Origin: JBCDKH01 sp964388485
Lineage (GTDB): Bacteria; Planctomycetota; Phycisphaerae; Tepidisphaerales; Tepidisphaeraceae
Assembly: GCA_964388485.1 (NCBI GenBank)
Contig: CAYMAS010000012.1
Coordinates: forward strand, 31,510-95,509
Length of the DNA stretch: 64,000 nt
Direction: 5' to 3'
The notes under the pieces are model-generated. The model was not told where the DNA came from. It saw only the letters and a program-made list of their open reading frames with translations, and searched no databases. This document shows positions 1-9,069 of this stretch, piece after piece. The first letter of the stretch is position 1, and the number at the start of each line of letters is the position of its first letter. The translations under genes and the position numbers were made by a program.

Positions 1-235
1 AGTTGGCCGGATGCAGGGCATTGTTGTTGTCGTTGACGTAAAACGACTGCACCGTGGCCAGCTGGCGAAGGTTACTCAGGCAAGCGACGCTCTGGGCTGA
101 GCGGCGGGCGCTATTAAGCGTCGGCAGCAGGATCGAGACGAGCAACGCGATGATGCCGATGACGACGAGCAGTTCCACGAGCGTGAAAGCTCGGCAAAGC
201 GGGCCGCAGCGGGAGGTTGCAGGGTGTGACAGCAT
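1..235 (-). CDS. Pseudopilin-type protein, N-terminal part (runs off the window)
   Basis: The gene reads leftward and is cut by the window edge, so only about 78 residues are visible. It has a short basic leader, the prepilin peptidase motif AFTLVELLVVIGIIALL at about residues 16-32, and the usual continuation SILLPTLNSARRSAQSVACLSNLRQL. This is the start of the planctomycete pseudopilin-like secreted proteins that end in an H-x9-DG domain. An AAGGAG ribosome site lies six bases before the ATG. These proteins are thought to be processed by prepilin peptidase; the cargo function is unknown. The C-terminal domain is not visible here. Confidence 0.9.
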   Translation of the reverse strand, partial: MLSHPATSRCGPLCRAFTLVELLVVIGIIALLVSILLPTLNSARRSAQSVACLSNLRQLATVQSFYVNDNNNALHPAN

Positions 236-414
236 GGTGAACTCCTTGAAAAGCGGGCCGCTGTTCATGCGGCAGAAAGAAGGGCGACCTATCCAAGATA
301 ATGGACCGCTGCATTTTGTCAAATGGAACTTAATGACCGGTTGTGTACGCTTGTTCCCGGACATATGGCTGATACACGACGACTACGAGATCCTGCAGAT
401 CGTCGGGGACCGCG

Positions 415-1401
415 ATGATGCACCACCTCCCTGTCGGCGAGACGGCGGCCGTCGGAGCGGCCGTCGCTTGGGCCTTATCGAGCATGCTCTGGCTCCGCAT
501 CGGCCTGCACGTGCGGGCCAGCGTCGTCAATCTTGTCAAGGGCGTGCTCGCGCTGCTGATGCTCGCGGTCGTCGGCTGGTTCACCGCCGTCGACGTGACG
601 ACGCTCGTGCCGATGGCTGTGCTGCTGTTCGCGCTGTCCGGCATGCTCGGCATCGGCATCGGCGACACGCTCTACCTCGACTCGCTCAACCGGCTTGGGC
701 CCACGCGGGCCCTGCTCGTCGCGATGCTCGCCCCGCCACTGACCGTCACCTTCGGCTTCCTGCTGCTGGGTGAACACGCCGGCTGGCAGTCGATCGTCGG
801 CATCGGCCTGACCGTCTGCGGCGTCGGATGGGTCGTCACACGCCGCCCGCCGGCGCGACCGACCGGCGACGGGTACGAAATCGTCACCGAGCCGGGCGAC
901 GCTTTCTCCGCCCAGGTGCCGAACCTCGCCGAGCGGTCGCGGACATCGCGACGCTCGATCACGATCGGCCTCATGACCGGCGGACTCAGTGCCGTCATGC
1001 AGGCGGCGAGCCTGATCGTCAACCGCTACGCCTACGCCCAAGGGCCGGCGGATGCGACGGCGACGACAATGATCCGCATCGCCGCCGGCGTGGTGTTGCT
1101 GGCGATGCTCGTGCCGATGCTCAGGCGGCGAATCGGAACGGTTCCGATCTGGCGACTCGGCGGCCGGCTGTGGCTCTGGTTCGCCGTCGCGACGCTCATC
1201 GGCACGGCCGGCGGAATGATGCTGATGCAGATCGCCGTCGATCGCGGCCACAACGCTGGCGTCATCCAGACGCTTCTTAGCACGAGTCCGCTGTTCGTGA
1301 TGCCGATGGTCGCGTTGACGGGTGAGCGGGTAACCCTTTCGGCCGTCGCCGGCGGTCTCGTCGCGACGGCGGGGGTTGCGCTGCTGTTCCTCGGGAGCTG
1401 A
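415..1401 (+). CDS. EamA/DMT family transporter
   Basis: A 328-residue, strongly hydrophobic protein with about ten predicted membrane helices arranged as two EamA repeats (residues ~8-145 and ~185-325), separated by a polar stretch at ~146-180. The first repeat ends in a typical GEHAGWQSIVGIGLTVCGV segment and the second in GERVTLSAVAGGLVATAGVALL. The length fits drug/metabolite exporters. The substrate cannot be read from sequence. Two adjacent ATG codons make the start ambiguous by one residue. It converges with the aminotransferase and diverges from the pseudopilin gene. Confidence 0.9.
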   Translation: MMHHLPVGETAAVGAAVAWALSSMLWLRIGLHVRASVVNLVKGVLALLMLAVVGWFTAVDVTTLVPMAVLLFALSGMLGIGIGDTLYLDSLNRLGPTRALLVAMLAPPLTVTFGFLLLGEHAGWQSIVGIGLTVCGVGWVVTRRPPARPTGDGYEIVTEPGDAFSAQVPNLAERSRTSRRSITIGLMTGGLSAVMQAASLIVNRYAYAQGPADATATTMIRIAAGVVLLAMLVPMLRRRIGTVPIWRLGGRLWLWFAVATLIGTAGGMMLMQIAVDRGHNAGVIQTLLSTSPLFVMPMVALTGERVTLSAVAGGLVATAGVALLFLGS

Positions 1402-1439
1402 GGCCACCGGTGCCCACCGTCCGACTTCTCGAACGGCTC

Positions 1440-2600
1440 CTAAGCCGACGCTTCGTCGAGGAACGTCGCGATGCGGTCGAGGCCGGTGCGGAGGTAGTCG
1501 CGTGGCAGCCCGAAGCTCAGGCGGACGTGATTGGCGATGCCAAGATGATCGCCGGGGGCCAGCAGCACGCTGTGCCGCTCGCGGAGCTGCGTGACGAACT
1601 GGCGGCTGTCGAGGTGCGGCAAGTCGAACCGCAGGAGCGTGATTGCGGCGGCGTCGTGCGGCGTCAACGACAGGCGGCCCTTCTGCTCGTCGATCCACTC
1701 GGCCAGCACGTCATAGCCGTCGCGGATGAGCTTGCGGGTGCGGGCGACGATGCGGTCTCGGGTCGGCTGCGACAACGCGTGGGCCGCCATGTGATTCGCG
1801 ATGGTGCTGGTGCAGATCGTCGTGTACTCGCGGCGAGCCCACATCTGATCGGCCGTCTCCGGATCGGTCGCGGCCCAACCAATGCGGAGGCCCGGCAGGC
1901 CATAGGCCTTGCTCGTGCTGCCGGTGGCGATGACCTTGTCGTACGCATCGAAGAAGCTCGGCGTGTACGTCTCCGACTGCCGCTCGCTGCCGCGGTAAAC
2001 CTCGTCGGACAAGATCCACGCCCCGACCCGCTCAGCTTCGCCGACGATCGCTCGCATCTCCTTGCGAGTCAGCGCCCGCCCCGTGGGGTTGTTCGGATGG
2101 CAGACGGCGATCAGCTTCGTCCGCTCCGTGACAAGGTCGCGCAGCGCGTTGAGGTCTGATGCGAAGCCGTTGTCGGCATCGAGCGGAAACTCCTTGACAT
2201 CGAGGCCGTAGTTGACCGCGACACCGCGAACGTGCTGGTAGTTGGGCCGCATGACGATCATCTCATCGCCGGGTCGCGTGACGGTGGTGATGCCGGCGAA
2301 GTTGGCCTCGACGGCCCCGACGGTGACGAGGATGTTGTTGGCCTTCGCGGCTTCGTAGGTTGACGCGATCGCTTCCCGCAACGCCATGAGACCGGCACCT
2401 GGCGCGTAATCGAGCCGCACGTCGAACAGCTTTTGCAACGCGTCTGGGTCGTCCTGATACAGCTCCGCGACCGACAGCGGGTGGACGCCGCTCTCGCTGA
2501 GATTGTAGTCGACGGCGTACTCGTACTTGCTTAGGTCCCGCTCGAGCTCGAACGGCAAAAACATCGGAAACGACTGGATGACGGCAGGCTGGCGTTCCAT
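1440..2600 (-). CDS. Aminotransferase class I/II (PLP-dependent)
   Basis: A cytoplasmic fold-type I PLP enzyme of about 386 residues. Visible are the substrate/PLP region CHPNNPTGR, the aspartate in SDEVYRG and the Schiff-base lysine in STSKAYGLPGLRIGW (about residue 231). These match aspartate-type aminotransferases and the related C-S lyases and ACC synthases. The start MERQPAVIQS is preferred because the upstream extension is a proline run encoded by a G-rich tract. No clear Shine-Dalgarno site is visible, and an internal start 12 codons later (MFLPFELERD) is possible. The substrate is unknown. It follows the RraA-like gene on the same strand. Confidence 0.9.
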   Translation of the reverse strand: MERQPAVIQSFPMFLPFELERDLSKYEYAVDYNLSESGVHPLSVAELYQDDPDALQKLFDVRLDYAPGAGLMALREAIASTYEAAKANNILVTVGAVEANFAGITTVTRPGDEMIVMRPNYQHVRGVAVNYGLDVKEFPLDADNGFASDLNALRDLVTERTKLIAVCHPNNPTGRALTRKEMRAIVGEAERVGAWILSDEVYRGSERQSETYTPSFFDAYDKVIATGSTSKAYGLPGLRIGWAATDPETADQMWARREYTTICTSTIANHMAAHALSQPTRDRIVARTRKLIRDGYDVLAEWIDEQKGRLSLTPHDAAAITLLRFDLPHLDSRQFVTQLRERHSVLLAPGDHLGIANHVRLSFGLPRDYLRTGLDRIATFLDEASA

Positions 2601-2639
2601 GGCGGCGGGGGGGGGAGGAGGAGGTGAAAGCAAGTCGCC

Positions 2640-2685
2640 GCCCTTGTGCGGAAAGGCCCTTGTGCGGAAAAGTCGACACAAGGGC
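2640..2685. repeat. 16-bp tandem repeat with a third, inverted copy
   Basis: GCCCTTGTGCGGAAAG occurs at 2640-2655 and again with one change at 2656-2671. The 9-bp core GCCCTTGTG of the second copy pairs with CACAAGGGC at 2677-2685 across a 12-base loop. The element lies between two minus-strand genes, so it could be a weak terminator or an RNA hairpin upstream of the aminotransferase. No T-run follows it on either strand. Confidence 0.6.
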
Positions 2686-2723
2686 GGCAGCAGGAGGAAA
2701 TCGAATGAGGTGCAGCGGCATCG

Positions 2724-3182
2724 TCAGAGCACGCCATACCGCTCGTACGCATCGGTGGCTGACATGCCGTTGAGGATCGCTTTGCGAGCGTGGCTCTCCA
2801 TGCCGAGCTTCTGCCAGGCCATGTCGGCTAGATCGCTCGGCACGAAAACCACACCATCGGCATCGGCATCGGCATCGGCATCGGCATCGGCATCGGCACC
2901 GACGACGTCGCCGGTCCGCACCGTCACACTGCCCACCGTCATCGGCACATCAAAGGCCGCGACCCGCTGACGGTGCTGGCTGTCGAGCGGGCTGGTGCCA
3001 CGGGCGACGCAGGCGAAGCCCATCGCGTTCATCTGCTGTGTGTCGCGGACGAGGCCGCCGATGATTGCAACCCCCGCGTAAGCTTCAACGATGCTCGTCC
3101 CTCTGATTTTGGCGGGAACGGGTCCGTCAGGGTTTCCGGAGTCTGGCCGGCGTTGGGAGTATGTTCGGTCCTTGAGGATCAT
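2724..3182 (-). pseudogene. RraA / HMG-aldolase-like protein, N-terminally truncated
   Basis: The 152 residues match the C-terminal half of the RraA/4-hydroxy-4-methyl-2-oxoglutarate aldolase family: AIIGGLVRDTQQMNAMGF, then FDVPMTVGSVTVRTGDVVGAD and DGVVFVPSDLADMAW. Family members are usually above 200 residues, and the first ~90, which hold much of the active-site cleft, are absent; the first ~30 residues here do not resemble the family. The conserved GDxVxADxDGV loop carries a 7-copy hexanucleotide repeat giving eight consecutive Ala-Asp pairs. A 5' truncated remnant is most likely, though a short reading frame remains open. Confidence 0.7.
2855..2896. repeat. Hexanucleotide repeat (CATCGG)x7 inside the RraA-like gene
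   Basis: Seven perfect CATCGG copies. On the minus strand they encode repeated Asp-Ala at the position of the family's AD-x-DG loop. A 6-bp unit keeps frame, so copy number can change the length of the acidic loop without breaking translation. Confidence 0.95.
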
Positions 3183-3243
3183 GGGGCGTTTCAGAGGGAT
3201 CGACCCGTTCAGTCTGACAGAATCCTAGATCAACATTCAGCGG

Positions 3244-3271
3244 AACGCAAGCCTCTGCCGAGGCTTGCGTT
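3244..3271. terminator. Strong hairpin downstream of the PhyH gene
   Basis: A perfect 12-bp stem (AACGCAAGCCTC / GAGGCTTGCGTT) with a TGCC loop. On the plus strand it is followed by CTTT. It lies 39 bases past the end of the minus-strand PhyH gene, so it probably terminates that transcript although the U-tract is on the other strand. Confidence 0.65.
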
Positions 3272-3309
3272 CTTTACCGATCCTCCGCCCACACGTTCGG
3301 CACAGGGCG

Positions 3310-4281
3310 TCACCCGCCGACACCGCTGCCTTTCTCGAACGTCATCGTGCGGCCGGGTCGTCCCTTGGGCTTGACCGCCTGCACGATCTGACGCTGGCTA
3401 TCGGTCAGCTTGCCGAGGAACTCGTCACTCGGCAGATAATTCAGCCGATTCGCCAGGAGGTGCGGGCTGTAGCGGTAGACCATGATGCGGCGTTCGCCGT
3501 CGTTGATCCTCGGGACGCTGCCGTGACAGATGCCGTCGGTGAACATAAGAGCGTCGCCAGCCTTCATGTTGACCTCGCACATGCCGATCGTTTCGGGCCC
3601 GCTCAGGCCGCTGTCCCAGGCCTGGCTACCGCCGCCGCGTTCGACGACGGCCGGGTGCGGGAAGCGAGCCTTGTGGCTGGCGGGGATCAGGCTCGTGCCG
3701 CCGTCGCCGGGTCCGATGTCGGTCAGGGCCATGAGGATGTTGATCTGGCCGACGGCCCACTTGCCGTTGTGCCAGCTGAAAAGCCCGGTGAACCTGACGT
3801 TGTCGCCGCCGGCGTGCGTGGGGATGTACCCGCCGCCCTGTCGCACGTTCAGAAAGCACTCGTCGATGCTGAGCTTGTGACCCGGCGTCTCGATGTATCG
3901 TCGCACCTGGTCGATCCACGTCGGGCTGTCGATGAGGTCCTGAAAGACCGGCTCGTCGGCGGCCATCACGTTCTGGAAGTTCACGCCGTCCGTGCCGCTG
4001 CCGTAGGTGTGCACCTCGACGTCGCCGATCCAGTCGCCGCTGGACAGGTTCTGGCGATCCTGGCGATCGACCCACGCGTTGATCCGCGAGACCTGGTCGC
4101 CGCTCAGGACGTTGTGCAGCACCCGGTAGCCATAGACGTCGAACAGATAGTCTTGCTCGCCCTCGCTCAGCTCGCGGTCCGCCGCCCAGTCAGGCGCCAG
4201 CGGCAGCGTCGGCTGGCGGTCGGGTTTCGATCTGGGGGAGTCGGTAGATTGAATGTTCGGGCTGTCGGTGCTGGTGGTCAT
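3310..4281 (-). CDS. Phytanoyl-CoA dioxygenase (PhyH) family protein
   Basis: A 323-residue Fe(II)/2-oxoglutarate-dependent oxygenase-like protein. It has the N-terminal helix region LSEGEQDYLFDVYGYRVLHNVL, a central YIPTHAGGDN segment with the first histidine, and the late THxxx-like segment FTDGICHGSVPRINDGERR with the second histidine and the 2-oxoglutarate-binding arginine region. The canonical HxD looks altered (HAGGD), so the metal site needs caution. Planctomycetes carry many of these proteins, mostly of unknown substrate. The gene is divergent from an AraC-type regulator, and the intergenic region holds one arm of a 12-bp inverted repeat, suggesting control by that neighbour. Confidence 0.85.
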   Translation of the reverse strand: MTTSTDSPNIQSTDSPRSKPDRQPTLPLAPDWAADRELSEGEQDYLFDVYGYRVLHNVLSGDQVSRINAWVDRQDRQNLSSGDWIGDVEVHTYGSGTDGVNFQNVMAADEPVFQDLIDSPTWIDQVRRYIETPGHKLSIDECFLNVRQGGGYIPTHAGGDNVRFTGLFSWHNGKWAVGQINILMALTDIGPGDGGTSLIPASHKARFPHPAVVERGGGSQAWDSGLSGPETIGMCEVNMKAGDALMFTDGICHGSVPRINDGERRIMVYRYSPHLLANRLNYLPSDEFLGKLTDSQRQIVQAVKPKGRPGRTMTFEKGSGVGG

Positions 4282-4324
4282 GGTGTGTCTCCGGATGAGG
4301 TAAAGCTGCAGCCTTTCGGCATCG

Positions 4325-4459
4325 GCCGCATGCTGCGCAGGCGTCCGCTCGGCCGCAGCGGGTTTGTTCGAGCACGCCGTTTCTGCTGTAGGACTGCATG
4401 GTGTTTGTCTTGGATCAACGGCCTTGCCGCCGACGGTCGCGAACTATGCAGCATGCGGC
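4325..4459. promoter_or_regulatory. 12-bp inverted repeat spanning the PhyH/araC-type divergent region
   Basis: GCCGCATGCTGC at 4325-4336 is mirrored exactly by GCAGCATGCGGC at 4448-4459, about 123 bp centre to centre. The two arms bracket the divergent promoters; the second overlaps the first codons of the regulator if translation begins at 4446. This arrangement suits paired operator half-sites for an AraC-type dimer, possibly with looping. The function is inferred. Confidence 0.5.
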
Positions 4460-5375
4460 GGGTCGTGTCCTTGCACGATTCGGCAACTTGTGGTCACCTT
4501 GTGTCGTGTCGACGCTCGATCTCACCGCTGCTCCCGTTGAGATGGTCGTTGTGCGCCAGGGTCGCATCGGCTGGGTCAAGCGTCGGCGCCGCAGCAGCAC
4601 GATGTCGATCACGCGTCCGCAAGGGCATCGGCACGAGGAACTGGAACTGAACCTCGTGGTCCGCGGCACGATGACGCTCATCGCCGATGCCGCACGACTA
4701 CGCGTCGGGGCCGACACACTGCTGTGGCTTCGGCCGGATCGTGGGCATCTACTGCTCGAAGAGAGTGAAGATCTGGACATCATCGTCGCAGTGTGGCGGC
4801 CGCAGGTGCACAGCGAGATGTCGACGCGTACGGACATCGATCGACCGCGTCGGCTCGACGAGCGTCGGTCGGCTGACCTGATCGCGACGGCAACGCGGCT
4901 GTCGGACATCGACGCTGACGCCGATGACGAGCACCACGCCGTCGGCATGAAGTGGCTTCTCGCAGAGGCTGCAGCGGCGTATGACGCGTGTGACGATCTG
5001 CCGATGGGTTCGGCCTTGCACCCGGCCGTCGAGCAAGCAGCGGCTTGGCTGGCAACGCACGCGTCAAACGAGGCGTCGAACGATCTGGCCGACCTCGCCC
5101 GCCGTTGCGGACTGAGCCGGTCGCGGCTGAGTCGCCTGTTCGTCAAACAGATCGGCACGACGCTCGTCGAGTACCGTCAACGCTGCCGCCTCGACGTCAG
5201 CTTGCGCCTCCTCGGAGCCGGCGGACGCGACGGCACGCCGGGCCGCGTCAACCTGCTCGAAGCCGCCCTCGCCGGCGGGTTCGGCAGCTACAGCCAGTTC
5301 TACCGAGCGCACCTGCGTCACCTGGGTCGGCCGCCGAGCAAGCGTCACGAACCTAGAAGGGCCGCGTCAAAATGA
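4398..5375 (+). CDS. AraC family transcriptional regulator
   Basis: A protein of up to 325 residues with an N-terminal cupin-like sensor (HRHEELELNLVVRGTMTLIAD, then LRVGADTLLWLRPDRGHLL) and a C-terminal double helix-turn-helix from about residue 220 (NDLADLARRCGLSRSRLSRLF, then NLLEAALAGGFGSYSQFYRAHLRHLGRPPSK). The start is uncertain. ATG 4398 follows AGGA closely, ATG 4446 lacks a ribosome site, and the cupin begins near residue 50. The second helix-turn-helix segment carries an insert (GAGGRDGTPGRVN) relative to typical members. Being divergent from PhyH, it probably regulates that gene. Confidence 0.88.
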   Translation: MVFVLDQRPCRRRSRTMQHAAGRVLARFGNLWSPCVVSTLDLTAAPVEMVVVRQGRIGWVKRRRRSSTMSITRPQGHRHEELELNLVVRGTMTLIADAARLRVGADTLLWLRPDRGHLLLEESEDLDIIVAVWRPQVHSEMSTRTDIDRPRRLDERRSADLIATATRLSDIDADADDEHHAVGMKWLLAEAAAAYDACDDLPMGSALHPAVEQAAAWLATHASNEASNDLADLARRCGLSRSRLSRLFVKQIGTTLVEYRQRCRLDVSLRLLGAGGRDGTPGRVNLLEAALAGGFGSYSQFYRAHLRHLGRPPSKRHEPRRAASK

Positions 5376-5592
5376 TCGAGAGCGGAGCATCTCGCCATGC
5401 TGCCTCGGCCGATGGAGAGTTCATACCCAATCTGGACCAATCGTGCACCCGGAAGGATCTCGCCGCTTTCCATGGAGCGAACCGCCGGCTCGTCCTAGGG
5501 GAGGTCGAACGTCTTCTTTGCTCGATAATGGCATGTTCGAAGCAGAATTCGTTCCAAGCCCGGTGGCAGCTCTCATCTGCAGGTGCTGCTGA

Positions 5593-5973
5593 TTAAAGCG
5601 TCGCCTGCGCGTCGATTTCGACGAGCAGACCTTCTTCGGCCAGTTCCGAACCAATCGTTGTGCGGGCGCAGCGATGGTCACCGATCCACTCTTTGAAGAT
5701 CGCGTTGAACTCGGCGAAGTCGCGGCGGACGTGGCTCAGATAGACACGCATCCGCACGAGCCGGTCGCGGCTCGTGCCGGCCCGTTCGAGCACTTCGTCA
5801 ATGAGCGCCAGCGTCTGCCGCGTCTGCTCGGCGAGGCCGCCTTCGACGACGGCGTTCGTCTCACGGCTGTAGCCGACGAAGCCGCTCAAGAACACGTCGT
5901 CGCCGCGGATCACGGCCTCGGCGATCGGGAAGTCGTCGCCGGCGGGATCGAGGAGGATCTTCAGGTCGTGCAT
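5593..5973 (-). CDS. RidA family protein (YjgF/YER057c/UK114)
   Basis: At 126 residues this is full length for the family. RidA proteins form trimers; archetypes hydrolyse reactive enamines/imines made by PLP enzymes, with the substrate carboxylate bound by an arginine. Typical signatures are DDVFLSGFVGYSRETNAVVEGGLAEQT, RLVRMRVYLSHVRRDFAEFNAIFKEW and the C-terminal RTTIGSELAEEGLLVEIDAQA. The usual arginine position before the final beta strand is occupied by RCARTTIG. The gene is divergent from the large secreted protein at 6088. Confidence 0.9.
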   Translation of the reverse strand: MHDLKILLDPAGDDFPIAEAVIRGDDVFLSGFVGYSRETNAVVEGGLAEQTRQTLALIDEVLERAGTSRDRLVRMRVYLSHVRRDFAEFNAIFKEWIGDHRCARTTIGSELAEEGLLVEIDAQATL

Positions 5974-6087
5974 GTGTCAGCTGGTTTGGGAGGTGGTCGA
6001 TGAACGCATGTCTTGCGGCAAAGTTGGCGGAACGCTACGCTCCGCATTCCGGAACGGCCAAGGCGGCCACATCTCAAGAGACCCATC

Positions 6088-9069
6088 ATGATCAAGACGC
6101 AAATCTGTCGGCTTTGTTCGGCGGTGCTCGCTGTCGCGAGCTTCGCCAACCCGTCGTCCGCTCAGACGCTGCAGACGGGGTTCGACGACATCACCATCGA
6201 TGGTGACGAGCGATGGCCCGGCTGGACGCTCTCGCCTTGGGCTCCGGAAGGAACGACAATTGCCGTGACCGACGGCCGCCTCGTTGCAGAGGACGCGAGT
6301 GCGACTGACGCCGCCGTCCTCACCTTCACGGCCGACGACGCGACGACGGCAAACAGGGTCGACATCTCGTTCCAGCTGCAAATTGACGTGCCCGCCCGGT
6401 CCGCCGACGCCGGCGATGACAGTCACTTCGCCTTCGTCCGCTTCGGCCCGTCGTACGACGAGGGGCTCGGCTTCCTGCGGTTCATCCTCACGCCCGACTC
6501 GGCCGACGGCGGGTCGATGTTCGTCGACATGCTCGTCGGCGACGACATCGTCGGCTCCGCCTCCGGCGACCGCAGCTTGCCGACCGGCAAGCCGCTCGAC
6601 GTGAAGCTCAGCCTCGACCTCGACGCCGGTACCTACACCGTCACGATCGGCGACGACGTCAAGCTCGACGGCGGGGCGGTCGCGACGGGGGCGACGAAGG
6701 CGTTCAAGGTGCTGAGCCTGCACACGCCATCGAAGGGCATGGCCGAGCTGGCAGTCGACGACCTGTCGATCGCTCCCGCTCCCGCTCCCGCTCCCGCTGC
6801 CGAGGCGAAGGCGGCGACGTTCCCGACGCGCGACGAGCCGCTGCCGGAACTGCTGGCCCTCAAGAACGACATCGACCTGCGCGGCGGCCGACTCGTCGAG
6901 ACCCGCGACTTCGACCTCCAGGAAGACGACGCCGCCTGGCAGTTTCAGCCGCACCTTTACTACTGGCCGATCAAGGACGAGTCGGGCCTGACCGCGTGGC
7001 GATCAGCCGTCGAGAAGGAGTGGATCGGCCGCCACCTCTACAGCCTCAAGACGTTCCCGATCGAGTCGAACCGCAAGTACGTCGTCACCGCGCTCGTCAA
7101 GTCGGACTTCGTTCGGGCCGACGTCGAGATCGACCTCGGCGTCGAGATGCTCGACGAGGACCACGAGATCCTGCCCGCGATGCGTGCCGCCGGCCTGCCC
7201 GCCGACACCGCCGGCGACCCGGCGAACATCGACGGCTGGGTCCGCTGGGAGTGGCAGTTCGTCACCGCCAACTACGACCACCCGGTCAAGGGTCGATTCA
7301 TCTTCCGCCACAACATCGGCTACACCGACGTGGACGACATCGACGTCCGCCTCGCGCAGGTGAAGCTGATCGAGCTGCCCGTCGAGGAACACGCCGTCGA
7401 GGGCGACGGCACGGACCTCGTCACCTTCCGCGGCGGGCCTGGGAACCTGCCGATGGCCGTCGAGAGCGTCGACGAGCAGGACGGCGTCATCACGGTCGTG
7501 ACGACCGGCACGAAATTCACATTCGACACGAAGGCCGACCGCGTCAGGGCTCGCCAGCGGATCGACTTCAAGCGCGACCTTTTTGACGCCGACTTCTCGC
7601 TGCCGCTGGCGAACCTCCAAGTGGTTCGCCACGACGACACGGTCGCTGTCCTAAAGAACGAGCACGTCGCGATCGGCGTGCAGTGCGACGGCATGGCGGC
7701 GGTCGTGCCGCTGGAACCGATGAACGTGACGGCCACCGCGCAGATCGGCGGCGTCTTCAACCGGCTCGGCCGCGGCAGCGTCTACGCTGGCGACGACTTC
7801 GGCGGCTTCGCCATCAACACCTACCCCGTCATCGGCAGCGGCACGACCGTCGACTTCGGGGCCGTCACGAGCGACCTCTGGTTCGAGGGCCTGGCACGCA
7901 ACGACACCAACACCCTCGCCCCCGAAGGCGAGGAGTCACAGCCGGGCTGGCAGGTCCGCTGGAGCCTCAAGCCTGGCGAACGCATCTTCCTCAGCGGCTT
8001 CCCCTGCCGGCCGTTCGACTGGGAGCAGAGCTTCAACGAGCGTTACCAGCTGACCCACCGCGAAAACGAGATCGCCGGCTACGACTCAGACTGGTACCGC
8101 GCCAACGACGTGATGATCCTCTGGGATTTTCACCAGAGGCAGTGGGGCATGGGCTTCAGCGACAACTACCTCCCGATCGACGCCGACAACACGCAGGCGC
8201 ACATCAAGGCGATCCAGGAACAGGGTCTGAAGGTCATGCCTTACAACTCGGCGTGGTTCCACCGCACGCGCGACGCCGACGTCTGGATCGAAAGTGCTCG
8301 CCGCATGATCGAAGATGAAGGATTTCAAGGCATGTACAGCGACGGCCTGCCGGCGGTCGAGTGGCTCGTCGGCTACGAGGAGATGCGCATGCTCCGCGAG
8401 CTGCTGCCCGACGGCCTGATCCGCGTGCACGACTCGCTGCCGCAAAGCGGCCGGCACGTCGCCGAGTACGCGCCTTACGTCTACACCTACGCGAGCACGA
8501 CCTACCAAGCCGAGCACGTCGAAACCGAGGCCGGCCCCGGCTGGCCGTGGGTGCGTTACGTCATCAGTTCCTACCGCCAGAGCAACGCCATCGGCGACAT
8601 CAAAGGTGACATGTGGCGCGGCTTCGGCGGCGACGAGCCGGAACAACAAACGAAGAGCCGTCTGGCCGGGCTCGTCTGGAACGCCCGGCCCGGCAGCGGG
8701 GCACCGAATTATCTGCGGGACGTCGCACCCGTGTGGGACAAGCTCGAGGCGAACTGGCGCGAGCACGGCGACGACCCGTTCTACTACGACCGCCACTATC
8801 TGCCGCTCGCCCAGGAGCTGACCGGCTTCCGCGTCGGCCGGGCGGCGATGCCGATCATGCAGGTCGACGGCGACACGATCACGCTCAGCACCAAGGCGAC
8901 CGGCGGCGTGTCGATGCACTACACGCTCGACGGCTCCGAGCCGACCGCAGATTCGCCGACGGTCGACGGGCCGATCACGGTCGGCGATGGCCAGACGCTC
9001 AAGGCGATCACGCTCGCCGACGGCTTGGAGCCCAGCGCTGTCGCAATCTACCCGTTGCCGACCGACTGA
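6088..9069 (+). CDS. Large secreted glycoside-hydrolase-like protein with C-terminal chitobiase-type domain
   Basis: About 993 residues. The start at 6088 is chosen because MIKTQICRLCSAVLAVASFANPSSAQ is a clear signal peptide. Residues ~27-230 form a LamG-like beta-sandwich. An APAPAPAPAAEA linker, encoded by a GCTCCC repeat near 6771, leads to another beta-rich region. Residues ~650-900 look like a TIM-barrel hydrolase (ADNTQAHIKAIQEQGLKVMPYNSAWFH, GFQGMYSDGLPAVEW, DGLIRVHDSLP). The last ~70 residues (HYTLDGSEPTADSPTVDG) match the chitobiase/beta-hexosaminidase C-terminal domain common in secreted enzymes. The exact family and substrate are not recognised. Confidence 0.75.
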   Translation: MIKTQICRLCSAVLAVASFANPSSAQTLQTGFDDITIDGDERWPGWTLSPWAPEGTTIAVTDGRLVAEDASATDAAVLTFTADDATTANRVDISFQLQIDVPARSADAGDDSHFAFVRFGPSYDEGLGFLRFILTPDSADGGSMFVDMLVGDDIVGSASGDRSLPTGKPLDVKLSLDLDAGTYTVTIGDDVKLDGGAVATGATKAFKVLSLHTPSKGMAELAVDDLSIAPAPAPAPAAEAKAATFPTRDEPLPELLALKNDIDLRGGRLVETRDFDLQEDDAAWQFQPHLYYWPIKDESGLTAWRSAVEKEWIGRHLYSLKTFPIESNRKYVVTALVKSDFVRADVEIDLGVEMLDEDHEILPAMRAAGLPADTAGDPANIDGWVRWEWQFVTANYDHPVKGRFIFRHNIGYTDVDDIDVRLAQVKLIELPVEEHAVEGDGTDLVTFRGGPGNLPMAVESVDEQDGVITVVTTGTKFTFDTKADRVRARQRIDFKRDLFDADFSLPLANLQVVRHDDTVAVLKNEHVAIGVQCDGMAAVVPLEPMNVTATAQIGGVFNRLGRGSVYAGDDFGGFAINTYPVIGSGTTVDFGAVTSDLWFEGLARNDTNTLAPEGEESQPGWQVRWSLKPGERIFLSGFPCRPFDWEQSFNERYQLTHRENEIAGYDSDWYRANDVMILWDFHQRQWGMGFSDNYLPIDADNTQAHIKAIQEQGLKVMPYNSAWFHRTRDADVWIESARRMIEDEGFQGMYSDGLPAVEWLVGYEEMRMLRELLPDGLIRVHDSLPQSGRHVAEYAPYVYTYASTTYQAEHVETEAGPGWPWVRYVISSYRQSNAIGDIKGDMWRGFGGDEPEQQTKSRLAGLVWNARPGSGAPNYLRDVAPVWDKLEANWREHGDDPFYYDRHYLPLAQELTGFRVGRAAMPIMQVDGDTITLSTKATGGVSMHYTLDGSEPTADSPTVDGPITVGDGQTLKAITLADGLEPSAVAIYPLPTD

